The notes below the pieces were generated by a model. It ran no database searches and was not told where the DNA came from. It worked only from the letters and a program-made list of their open reading frames with translations. 9,418 nt of DNA from Candidatus Magasanikbacteria bacterium CG1_02_32_51. Lineage in GTDB: Bacteria > Patescibacteriota > Patescibacteriia > Magasanikbacterales > UBA922. Location of the stretch: the NCBI GenBank assembly GCA_001871435.1, contig MNVC01000025.1, forward strand, positions 1 to 9,418, read 5' to 3'. This document shows, piece by piece, positions 1 through 4,840 of the stretch. Each line of letters starts with the position of its first letter. Position 1 is the first letter of the stretch. The position numbers and the translations under genes were made by a program.

Positions 1-116
1 TAGTAGAATACAACTCTGTTAGACCACATGAAACACTTAATTACTTAACCCCTTTAGAATTCGCAGAAAAAACTATGCACTTGTCTACGATGTGGTCATC
101 CTGTACAAAGTCTTGA
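1..116 (+). CDS. Transposase C-terminus, integrase (rve) core type, IS3/IS481-like, partial
   Basis: This is the last 37 codons of a gene that enters from the left edge (first full codon at 3, TGA stop at 114-116). The peptide contains EYNSVRPHETLNYLTPLEFA, which matches the end of rve-fold (DDE) transposases of the IS3/IS481 type, where a Y-N-x-x-R-P-H-x-x-L-x-Y-x-T-P block follows the catalytic core. The catalytic residues lie outside the window, so activity cannot be judged. The final residues (TMWSSCTKS) look like a tail encoded within the element's terminal repeat, so the IS end is probably near 100-116; this is inference. The stop codon overlaps the -35 hexamer of the helicase promoter, so the IS end may supply part of that promoter. 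Family assignment is fairly sure; the exact subgroup is not. Confidence 0.72.
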   Translation, partial: VEYNSVRPHETLNYLTPLEFAEKTMHLSTMWSSCTKS

Positions 117-141
117 CAAAGTAGCGTTTTTTTGCTATAGT
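113..141 (+). promoter_or_regulatory. Sigma70-type promoter P1 for the DEAD-box helicase
   Basis: TTGACA (113-118) is followed by a 17-bp spacer and TATAGT (136-141), which is near-perfect consensus. The predicted start is near 148, giving a 5' leader of about 110 nt before the helicase ATG at 261. The -35 box overlaps the stop codon of the upstream transposase remnant. The 18 bp GTACAAAGTCTTGACAAA (103-120) matches 16 of 18 positions around promoter P3 at 1919-1936. Confidence 0.8.
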
Positions 142-156
142 GAGGTCTTAATTTAT

Positions 157-237
157 ATGCATGATCTACATAGATTTTGCGACTCGATTTTTTTTGTGTC
201 ATTTCGTCCAAGGTGGATAAATTGTGTGACCTCTTAA
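157..237 (+). CDS. Possible 26-aa leader peptide (uORF) in the helicase leader
   Basis: An ATG at 157 opens a 26-codon frame ending with TAA at 235-237. The peptide begins MHDLHRFCDSIFFV and ends WINCVTS. The stop codon lies in the loop of the terminator-like hairpin at 223-260, so a ribosome finishing this frame would cover the 5' arm and could prevent the hairpin from forming. The start would be only about 10 nt from the predicted transcription start and has no Shine-Dalgarno. No homology is recognised. A 19-codon alternative frame starts at 161. Function is speculative; the geometry relative to the hairpin is what is seen. Confidence 0.25.
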   Translation: MHDLHRFCDSIFFVSFRPRWINCVTS

Positions 238-260
238 ATATTGGGTCACACATTTTTTTT
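223..260 (+). terminator. Terminator-like hairpin abutting the helicase start codon (candidate attenuator)
   Basis: A perfect 9-bp stem TGTGTGACC (223-231) / GGTCACACA (244-252) has a 12-nt loop and is followed directly by eight T (253-260). The helicase ATG is the next base. The shape is that of a Rho-independent terminator located between promoter P1 and its gene, so it could act as a leader attenuator. It might instead close out transcripts from the upstream IS, but it sits downstream of P1. Confidence 0.6.
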
Positions 261-1562
261 ATGACAGAAAAACAACAAAATACTGGTCGTTTTGACGACC
301 TTGGTATAAATAAGAATTTATTAGAAATTCTTAAACAAAAGGGGTTTTTGACCCCAACTCCTATTCAACATCAGGTAATTCCTGGTGCTCTAGAAGGAAA
401 AGACGTAGTTGGTATTGCTCAGACTGGTACAGGTAAGACTCTAGCTTATGGGATACCTCTTATTCAGCGTTTAATCACTGGTAAAGGTCAAGGTTTGATC
501 TTGGTACCAACTCGTGAATTAGCCCAACAAGTAACTGATGCTTTGAAACAAATTGGTGGACCACTGGGTTTGCGTTCAGCTGTAATTATTGGTGGTGTAT
601 CTTCTCGTCCCCAAATCAAGGATTTGAAGAATAATCCCCATATTGTGATTGCTACTCCTGGTCGTCTGGACGACTTGATGGAACAAAGATATTTTAGATT
701 GGACAATGTAAAAGTGCTTATTTTGGACGAAGCAGACAGAATGCTTGATGTTGGATTTTTACCACAAATAAGACGTATTTTACAAAAAGCTCCAAAAGAA
801 AAACAAACCATGCTTTTTTCAGCCACTATGCCACCATCCATTTCTAGTTTGGCTAGTGCTTTTATGAGAATGCCTCTTAGAATTGAAATTGCTCCACAAG
901 GTACTTCGGCCGAAAATGTAGAACATGAAGTTTTCATTGTAAGTAAATCAGACAAAATGCGTTTGCTTTATTCTCTTTTGAATACTTACAAACAAGATAC
1001 TATTCTTATTTTTTCTCGTACCAAACATGGTGCCAAACATATTACTCGTGATATTCGTCTGGCCAATCATACTGTGACTGAAATTCATTCCAATCGTACT
1101 CAAGCTCAACGTAAGACTGCTCTAGATGGATTTAGTAAAGGTAGATTTCGTATTATGGTGGCAACTGATATTGCCGCTAGAGGAATAGATGTCAAACAAA
1201 TTTCTTTGGTTATCAATTTTGATTTGCCGGACAATTCTGAAGATTATGTTCATCGTATTGGGCGTACTGGTCGTGCTGGTAAATTTGGTAAAGCAATTTC
1301 TTTTGTCACACCACCCGAAAAAGCTGATATCAGAAAAATAGAAAAATTAATTCGTAAATCTTTGCCTATTTTGAATTTACCAATTATGTCACGTGAACCT
1401 GTGAATAATTATATGCCAGAACAAAATAATCCAGCACCAACAAGACAAAACTTTGCTAGTCGTCAGCGTGGTGGTCAAGGTCAAGGACAGAATCAAAATC
1501 GTCGTCGTAACTTTCGTCGTGATCGTCAGTATGGACATAATCAAGCGAGAGGGGAAAGATAA
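261..1562 (+). CDS. rhlE: DEAD-box ATP-dependent RNA helicase, RhlE-like
   Basis: This is a 433-aa cytoplasmic ATP-dependent RNA helicase, expected to remodel structured RNA in ribosome assembly, mRNA turnover or cold adaptation. All superfamily 2 motifs are visible in order: Q-motif (F11 and GFLTPTPIQ at 28-36), motif I AQTGTGKT (53-60), Ia PTRELAQQ (83-90), TPGR (132-135), DEAD (156-159), SAT (187-189), IV (IFSRTKHGA, 250-258), V ATDIAARGID (301-310) and VI HRIGRTGRAG (331-340). The HSNRTQAQR segment and short linker resemble RhlE. After about residue 385 comes a disordered Gln/Asn/Arg/Gly-rich tail with an RGG and Arg clusters, a common RNA-binding extension. The ATG at 261 was chosen because it is the first in-frame ATG and fits the family N-terminus. 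An in-frame TTG at 177 would read through the leader hairpin. No Shine-Dalgarno precedes the start. The gene is monocistronic, with its own promoter and a strong terminator. The symbol is by resemblance. Confidence 0.93.
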   Translation: MTEKQQNTGRFDDLGINKNLLEILKQKGFLTPTPIQHQVIPGALEGKDVVGIAQTGTGKTLAYGIPLIQRLITGKGQGLILVPTRELAQQVTDALKQIGGPLGLRSAVIIGGVSSRPQIKDLKNNPHIVIATPGRLDDLMEQRYFRLDNVKVLILDEADRMLDVGFLPQIRRILQKAPKEKQTMLFSATMPPSISSLASAFMRMPLRIEIAPQGTSAENVEHEVFIVSKSDKMRLLYSLLNTYKQDTILIFSRTKHGAKHITRDIRLANHTVTEIHSNRTQAQRKTALDGFSKGRFRIMVATDIAARGIDVKQISLVINFDLPDNSEDYVHRIGRTGRAGKFGKAISFVTPPEKADIRKIEKLIRKSLPILNLPIMSREPVNNYMPEQNNPAPTRQNFASRQRGGQGQGQNQNRRRNFRRDRQYGHNQARGER

Positions 1563-1576
1563 AAATAATAATAATC

Positions 1577-1612
1577 AAAAACAGTCCCGATAAAATCGGG
1601 ACTGTTTTTTTT
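1577..1612 (+). terminator. Rho-independent terminator after the helicase gene
   Basis: The perfect 11-bp stem ACAGTCCCGAT (1581-1591) / ATCGGGACTGT (1595-1605) has an AAA loop. It is followed by a run of T to 1612 and preceded by a run of A. It starts 18 bp after the helicase stop codon. Confidence 0.93.
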
Positions 1613-1693
1613 GTTTTAATCTTAACTAAAATATATTTTATTGGAAGATGCCAAAATAAACCATTTTTGTGTGGATGCTGGAGGAGATATTTT

Positions 1694-1722
1694 TTGACAT
1701 TGTCTAAATTATAAGATATTCT
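1694..1722 (+). promoter_or_regulatory. Candidate promoter P2 inside the intergenic stretch
   Basis: TTGACA (1694-1699) is followed by a 17-bp spacer and TATTCT (1717-1722). The predicted start is about 1729, followed by the palindrome TGCCTAGGCA at 1737-1746. The spacer contains TTGTCTA, as in promoter P4 (2935-2963). No conventional gene follows before promoter P3, so the transcript would be a small RNA or would carry the micro-ORFs. Confidence 0.5.
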
Positions 1723-1767
1723 TTTGGTGTGTGGAGTGCCTAGGCATATAAAGTCAATCTAAGTTGT

Positions 1768-1830
1768 ATGGGTTTTGGCTTAACAATGGTAATAATTGCG
1801 GTTGTTGTCATTGTTGTGGTGACACAATGA
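1768..1830 (+). CDS. Candidate 20-aa hydrophobic micropeptide
   Basis: The ATG at 1768 to TGA at 1828-1830 encodes MGFGLTMVIIAVVVIVVVTQ, almost entirely a single predicted membrane-spanning segment. It lies about 40 nt downstream of the predicted start of P2. There is no clear Shine-Dalgarno. It overlaps the next micro-ORF by ATGA. Small hydrophobic peptides occur as toxins or membrane regulators, but nothing here assigns such a role, and a short GT-rich run could give this peptide by chance. Confidence 0.2.
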   Translation: MGFGLTMVIIAVVVIVVVTQ

Positions 1831-1874
1831 AAGGTTACTTGTGTGCAGGGTGTTCCACACACTCTCACAAATAA
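1827..1874 (+). CDS. Candidate 15-aa micropeptide with a CxxC, ATGA-overlapping the previous ORF
   Basis: The ATG at 1827 overlaps the TGA of the hydrophobic micro-ORF (ATGA) and reads MKGYLCAGCSTHSHK before TAA. It contains a CxxC and two His residues. The overlap would allow translational coupling. At 15 codons this may be chance; it is recorded because of the promoter and the overlap. Confidence 0.12.
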   Translation: MKGYLCAGCSTHSHK

Positions 1875-1928
1875 TTTATTTTGATATTATCATAAGTTTT
1901 TTATACACACGTTTGTTAGTACACCGTC

Positions 1929-1957
1929 TTGACAAAAAAACAGTTTTCCTTTATACT
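1929..1957 (+). promoter_or_regulatory. Sigma70-type promoter P3 for the lipoprotein gene
   Basis: TTGACA (1929-1934) is followed by a 17-bp spacer and TATACT (1952-1957), with transcription predicted to start near 1964. The surrounding GTACACCGTCTTGACAAA (1919-1936) matches the P1 region at 16 of 18 positions. Confidence 0.8.
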
Positions 1958-1960
1958 ATG

Positions 1961-2002
1961 CCGTTATCTGAAGTGCCAAAAGTATTTCGGGTAACGGTTT
2001 TT
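1961..2002 (+). terminator. Hairpin with T-tract in the lipoprotein 5' leader (candidate attenuator)
   Basis: CCGTTATCTGAA (1961-1972) pairs with TTCGGGTAACGG (1986-1997), giving 12 pairs including two G-U, with a 13-nt loop and then five T (1998-2002). It begins 3 nt after the -10 box of P3, so it would form the very 5' end of the transcript if initiation is early. It could be an attenuator, a 5'-stabilising stem, or a DNA operator (CCGTTA/TAACGG). Confidence 0.5.
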
Positions 2003-2018
2003 GGTTTCACACGCAAAT

Positions 2019-2024
2019 AGGAAG
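2019..2024 (+). promoter_or_regulatory. Shine-Dalgarno of the lipoprotein gene
   Basis: AGGAAG lies about 6-9 nt before the ATG at 2031 within AGGAAGAAGAAC. This supports that ATG over the upstream in-frame TTG at 2001. It is the only convincing ribosome-binding site in the window. Confidence 0.7.
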
Positions 2025-2030
2025 AAGAAC

Positions 2031-2750
2031 ATGCTGTCACGAGTTCTTAAATTCATCTTCATTATTATCCTGTCGTCGGGATGTAATGAAGAAGATCAAC
2101 AACAAATAAACTGGACTGTTGATGAAGCTTCCACGGTAATGGTGGGGTCTTCTGTCAGTTGTCCGGTGGAGACGGTGTCGTCCTCAAATGAGGGAGATAT
2201 CCTTCGCATCTGCGAGGAGACTGGCAAGGATGTGGTGGTCAGTGTTTTACCTAGGAGCAAAAACGCTGTCTCGCCCGATGAACAGGTGGACCTCTTCGAG
2301 ATCATGGTTACCCCCTGCAAATCATCAGAGAGTGTCTGGGTGGTCAGCATCTCCTTAAACATCAAAATACCAAAAGGTAATGGTGATGAAGATATGCTCT
2401 ATACACTCTTTCACACGGAAGATGGTTCTCCTCACATCATAGCCATTGAGGTCTTGGAAGGTACACAGACACTCATTGGTACAAGTTTCCTGCAGAGGAT
2501 TAGTACCAGTGAAGCAAATGTTTATCTGCCACAGCCGGCCAGTGATGAGGATCAAGTCCTCATTGCTGTCCCTAGTGAAGGTAAAATCTTCACTGTGGTT
2601 GGCTGGTTTGACTTCCCAGAAGAAGCCAAACTCGGGAGATACAACATCAGCCTCGACAGTGTTGGGGTTGTGAATCAGAAAGGTCACGGCCTGAGTAGTG
2701 CCGTGCTCTGTAATGGACAAAAGGATCTGAAGCAGCTCACTGTACGCTGA
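2031..2750 (+). CDS. Predicted lipoprotein of unknown function, GC-rich, likely foreign
   Basis: This is a 239-aa protein that I do not recognise. It opens with a short charged n-region, a hydrophobic stretch (about 7-14) and LSSGC ending at Cys18, a weak lipobox because position -3 is Ser rather than Leu. It is therefore probably exported and perhaps lipid-anchored. The rest is an acidic, beta-rich-looking domain with further Cys at 44, 61, 96 and 227, which could form disulfides outside the membrane. No catalytic motif is evident. Codon use and GC are clearly unlike the neighbours (many CTG, CTC, GTC and ATC codons, against TTG/ATT/AAA in flanking genes), and it is the only gene with a clear Shine-Dalgarno. 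It has its own promoter and a leader hairpin and is followed by a hairpin-rich 3' region. These features suggest horizontal acquisition. The reading frame is strong; function is unknown. Confidence 0.75.
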   Translation: MLSRVLKFIFIIILSSGCNEEDQQQINWTVDEASTVMVGSSVSCPVETVSSSNEGDILRICEETGKDVVVSVLPRSKNAVSPDEQVDLFEIMVTPCKSSESVWVVSISLNIKIPKGNGDEDMLYTLFHTEDGSPHIIAIEVLEGTQTLIGTSFLQRISTSEANVYLPQPASDEDQVLIAVPSEGKIFTVVGWFDFPEEAKLGRYNISLDSVGVVNQKGHGLSSAVLCNGQKDLKQLTVR

Positions 2751-2895
2751 TCACAAGATCCACGGGGATGTTCACATCAATCAGTCCACACTGGTTCGTT
2801 GTGAACGTCTAGGAGTCAAATGGGTTCTTCGTGCAAATCAGCGCAGGAACCCAAATGTCTAATGTAAATCAATTTTGGTTTTTAATAGACATTTA
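2751..2895 (+). other. Hairpin-rich 3' region after the lipoprotein gene
   Basis: Three consecutive inverted repeats are visible. GATGTTCACA (2767-2776) pairs with TGTGAACGTC (2800-2809), with a nested CAGT/ACTG at 2782-2793. TGGGTTC (2821-2827) pairs with GAACCCA (2847-2853). AAATGTCTA (2853-2861) pairs with TAGACATTT (2886-2894). None is followed by a clean T-tract. They may form a structured 3' UTR or small RNA; no known RNA family is recognised. Confidence 0.45.
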
Positions 2896-2934
2896 TTGTA
2901 GATTTTTGGTTATTGATGATAAGGCAAAGATTAT

Positions 2935-2963
2935 TTGACAAATTGTCTATTTATAACTATTAT
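2935..2963 (+). promoter_or_regulatory. Sigma70-type promoter P4
   Basis: TTGACA (2935-2940) is followed by a 17-bp spacer and TATTAT (2958-2963). The -35 region includes the palindrome GACAA-A-TTGTC (2937-2947), a possible operator. Transcription would start near 2970, about 127 nt before the LCP-like gene and inside the hairpin at 2967-2984. Confidence 0.65.
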
Positions 2964-2966
2964 GAC

Positions 2967-2989
2967 ACAGCTATTTTGAGCTGTTTTTT
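2967..2989 (+). terminator. Short Rho-independent terminator
   Basis: ACAGCT (2967-2972) pairs with AGCTGT (2979-2984), with a 6-nt loop and a T6 tract to 2989. It most likely ends transcripts from the lipoprotein gene. It starts 3 nt after the -10 box of P4, so transcripts from P4 begin within or just before it. Confidence 0.65.
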
Positions 2990-3079
2990 GTTAAAGGATA
3001 ATCTGTTGTCATACTTGCAAATACAGATCAATCTATTTTTATTTCTATAGTTTTGTATTCATTTTAATTTTTCTCAAAA

Positions 3080-3085
3080 TATAGT
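3080..3085 (+). promoter_or_regulatory. Possible -10 element close to the LCP-like start
   Basis: TATAGT ends 11 bp before the ATG at 3097, which would give a nearly leaderless mRNA like the one predicted for fur. No good -35 is found at 16-18 bp spacing, so this is weaker than P4. Confidence 0.3.
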
Positions 3086-3096
3086 AAAATACAATT

Positions 3097-4308
3097 ATGA
3101 AAAATAAAAAAATAAAATTTATCATTATTTTTGTAATTAGTGTGGCTATCTTGACAATAGTACCTTATTTGGTTTTGCACAGCAAACAAACTCCAGAAGA
3201 ACAAGTTGGACAAAAAATAGTAGATAAACAAGCTTTGGAAATAGAACAAATAATAAAAGATAGACAATTACAAGAAATAAAAATTGATGAAAATGTAGAT
3301 CCTTTTGGAGAAGATGGGATTGTGCGTGTTTTGATACTTGGTCTAGATAGTCGGGCTGGCCAGACGGCTGGACACTGTGATGTGATTCAAATGCTTGAAA
3401 TAAACAAAAACAATAATACTGTTAGTATTACAGCTGTACCGCGTGGTACTTATTCTCCTTTGCCATTTGGCAAAGCAAATACTTCTACTGATTATTATAT
3501 TTCCAATGCTTGTGGTCTAGCTGGACTTGATTATGGTATAGACAAAATAGAAAAGATCTTGGGTAAGAAAGCTGATTATTTAGCGATGGTTGGTTTTTCG
3601 GAAACTTTGGGAATTTTGCGTAATTTGAAATTACCAACTACTGAGACTTTGCAATGGTTGCGTCAGCGTCAGGGTTATACTATTGGTGAACCACAAAGAG
3701 CTCGTAACCATTCTACTTTTATCAAAGGTTTGCTTACTAAATTTTTGCCAGTAAAAAAATCAAAATTGGATATTCCTTTTCATTATATTTTGTACAAAAT
3801 TGTCAAGACTGATTTGACTTTTGATGAAAGTGAAAAAATAGTTGATGTCCTTATAACTATGGATTTGGCCAATCATCCTGAACGTATATCTTTGTTTATG
3901 CGTCCTAGTTACAATGTCCAAGATATACCTTATGATCCGAATACTGCTGGAGAATATGTAAATAAAATGATTGAACCTATAAAAAAATATTTATCTAATA
4001 AAAGTTATTCTGGAGTTACTGTAGAGCAAATTGATCAAAGAATTTTGGATACATTAGCCGAAAAACAAAATGATCCAGAATTTGTCAAATGGGCATATGA
4101 CAATCAATTGTGGTTACAGATAGAAGATGATATAATAAGAATGCAACAACAATATGGAATTATCACAAAATATTTGGCTGGATTGGATGACGAAATAAAA
4201 AAACAACAAATTATCGCCGATTATATTTTGGAGATGAAGTATTTAGGTTTAGATAATTGGGTTAGTATAGGCGAAGATCTTTTGAAGACTGAAATTATAA
4301 AAAAATAA
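3097..4308 (+). CDS. LytR-CpsA-Psr (LCP) family-like membrane-anchored protein
   Basis: This is a 403-aa protein with a single N-terminal membrane anchor (about residues 6-28) and the rest extracytoplasmic. Residues 76-120 (VRVLILGLDSRAG, CDVIQMLEIN, TAVPRGTYS) match the LCP core pattern with its conserved Asp, Arg and P-R-[DG]-T segment. RARNHSTFIKGLL (201-213) corresponds to the second Arg-rich conserved block. LCP enzymes transfer lipid-linked glycopolymers to cell-wall peptidoglycan; that activity here is inferred from family. The usual PRD is PRG, so one acidic residue is changed. The C-terminal 120 residues or so (about 285-403) are helical and not recognised. The start has no Shine-Dalgarno. 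The gene is followed after 47 bp by the surface-protein gene, possibly as a unit. Confidence is high for the family-like core and moderate for function. Confidence 0.8.
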   Translation: MKNKKIKFIIIFVISVAILTIVPYLVLHSKQTPEEQVGQKIVDKQALEIEQIIKDRQLQEIKIDENVDPFGEDGIVRVLILGLDSRAGQTAGHCDVIQMLEINKNNNTVSITAVPRGTYSPLPFGKANTSTDYYISNACGLAGLDYGIDKIEKILGKKADYLAMVGFSETLGILRNLKLPTTETLQWLRQRQGYTIGEPQRARNHSTFIKGLLTKFLPVKKSKLDIPFHYILYKIVKTDLTFDESEKIVDVLITMDLANHPERISLFMRPSYNVQDIPYDPNTAGEYVNKMIEPIKKYLSNKSYSGVTVEQIDQRILDTLAEKQNDPEFVKWAYDNQLWLQIEDDIIRMQQQYGIITKYLAGLDDEIKKQQIIADYILEMKYLGLDNWVSIGEDLLKTEIIKK

Positions 4309-4355
4309 TAGACTAGAGTTTATTTATTATTTTATTATCTTTAATTACAAATTAT

Positions 4356-4823
4356 ATGATGGGAAAAAAATCTATAATGATATTATTATTATTTTTAATT
4401 TTGGCTTTAGTTTCTTTGTTGGTTGTTTTTGAATTATTTTCTAAACAACTTTTCCCTTTTGCAAATACAAACAATAACAATGGACAAATTGCTTGTACTA
4501 TGGAAGCCAAACTTTGTCCAAATGGGTCATATGTGGCTAGAAGTGGCCCAAATTGTGAGTTTGCAACTTGTCCAAACAATGAGACATCTACGACTTCACA
4601 ATCCAGTGAAGAAAATCCGGTATTGCCAGAAGAAAATATTTTTGATTTTCAAGTTTATAGAAACGATGCCAACAATTTAAGTTTTCAGATTTTGCCAAAT
4701 TTGTCGGTTTATAAATTTGTTAATATTACAGATTGGCCACCAAAAATTACTTTGTCTAGTAGTGCTTTTACTTGTCCAGAAATTAGTGATGGTGTTTCAG
4801 AAAGACAAGCACAAAAAAAATAG
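4356..4823 (+). CDS. Surface protein, N-terminal part: membrane anchor plus four-Cys motif, ends at A8 frameshift
   Basis: This is a 155-codon frame with a basic start and one hydrophobic segment (about 6-28), so it is probably membrane-anchored and exported. A compact Cys motif follows: C47, C54, C67 and C72 within ACTMEAKLCPNG and GPNCEFATCP. This resembles the C-x-x-x-A-K-x-C-P-x-G...GPNCEFA-x-CP motif seen in many secreted bacterial proteins. A Ser/Thr/Glu linker (75-95) comes next. The frame stops at TAG right after CAA-AAA-AAA (4812-4820). The downstream frame continues seamlessly in the -1 frame, so the intended product is probably one protein of about 385 aa ending at 5512. Tandem ATGs at 4356 and 4359 make the start uncertain by one residue; there is no Shine-Dalgarno. 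Confidence 0.7.
   Translation: MMGKKSIMILLLFLILALVSLLVVFELFSKQLFPFANTNNNNGQIACTMEAKLCPNGSYVARSGPNCEFATCPNNETSTTSQSSEENPVLPEENIFDFQVYRNDANNLSFQILPNLSVYKFVNITDWPPKITLSSSAFTCPEISDGVSERQAQKK
4814..4823 (+). other. Slippery A-run: candidate -1 frameshift or transcriptional-slippage site
   Basis: Eight A (4813-4820) include the heptamer A-AAA-AAA (4814-4820) in exact X-XXY-YYZ phase, immediately followed by the zero-frame TAG (4821-4823). A -1 shift here reads KK-IGDRIYCMNISSEG into the downstream frame. One additional A in the DNA or mRNA has the same effect. A sequencing or assembly error in the homopolymer, or a genuine inactivating mutation, is equally compatible. Confidence 0.5.
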
Positions 4824-4840
4824 GTGATAGAATATATTGT

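Larger units (their letters stand above)
1613..1928. other. Intergenic stretch without a conventional gene; start of a compositionally distinct region
   Basis: No ORF of normal size and no tRNA or rRNA is visible. The stretch does hold a consensus-like promoter (1694-1722), a 10-bp palindrome TGCCTAGGCA (1737-1746), two overlapping micro-ORFs (1768-1830 and 1827-1874) and, at 1882-1892, the short palindrome TGATATTATCA. Short GT-rich runs (1801-1822) and a small TGTGTG/CACACA hairpin (around 1840-1860) are present. The segment leads into the GC-richer lipoprotein gene. Confidence 0.5.
2896..3096. other. AT-rich spacer with promoter and terminator
   Basis: This is a gene-free spacer of about 200 bp. 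It contains promoter P4 (2935-2963) immediately followed by a terminator-like hairpin (2967-2989). A second -10-like TATAGT (3080-3085) lies 11 bp before the next start codon. Nothing else is recognised. Confidence 0.5.

Noticed and set aside
142..233. GAGGTC (142-147) could pair with GACCTC (228-233) as an antiterminator
   Set aside because: GAGGTC lies between the -10 and the predicted start near 148, so it is probably not transcribed.
177..260. Upstream in-frame TTG start adding 28 residues to the helicase
   Set aside because: The extension reads through the leader hairpin and T8 tract, has low-complexity residues, and does not look like a helicase N-terminus. The ATG at 261 fits better.
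488..955. 155-codon open frame on the minus strand inside the helicase gene
   Set aside because: It lies entirely antisense to conserved helicase motifs and has no promoter or recognisable product. It is a shadow frame; the same applies to the minus-strand frames at 2096-2365 and 2355-2720.
1882..1892. TGATATTATCA as a Fur box or terminator
   Set aside because: The arms are only 5 bp and AT-rich, too short for the 7-1-7 layout, and a 1-nt loop cannot form an RNA hairpin.
1613..1928. tRNA or known riboswitch in the intergenic stretch
   Set aside because: No cloverleaf, T-loop or recognisable aptamer core was found on either strand.
2001..2030. TTG start 10 codons upstream for the lipoprotein
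   Set aside because: The stretch contains the hairpin T-tract and the Shine-Dalgarno, and the ATG at 2031 gives a proper signal peptide.
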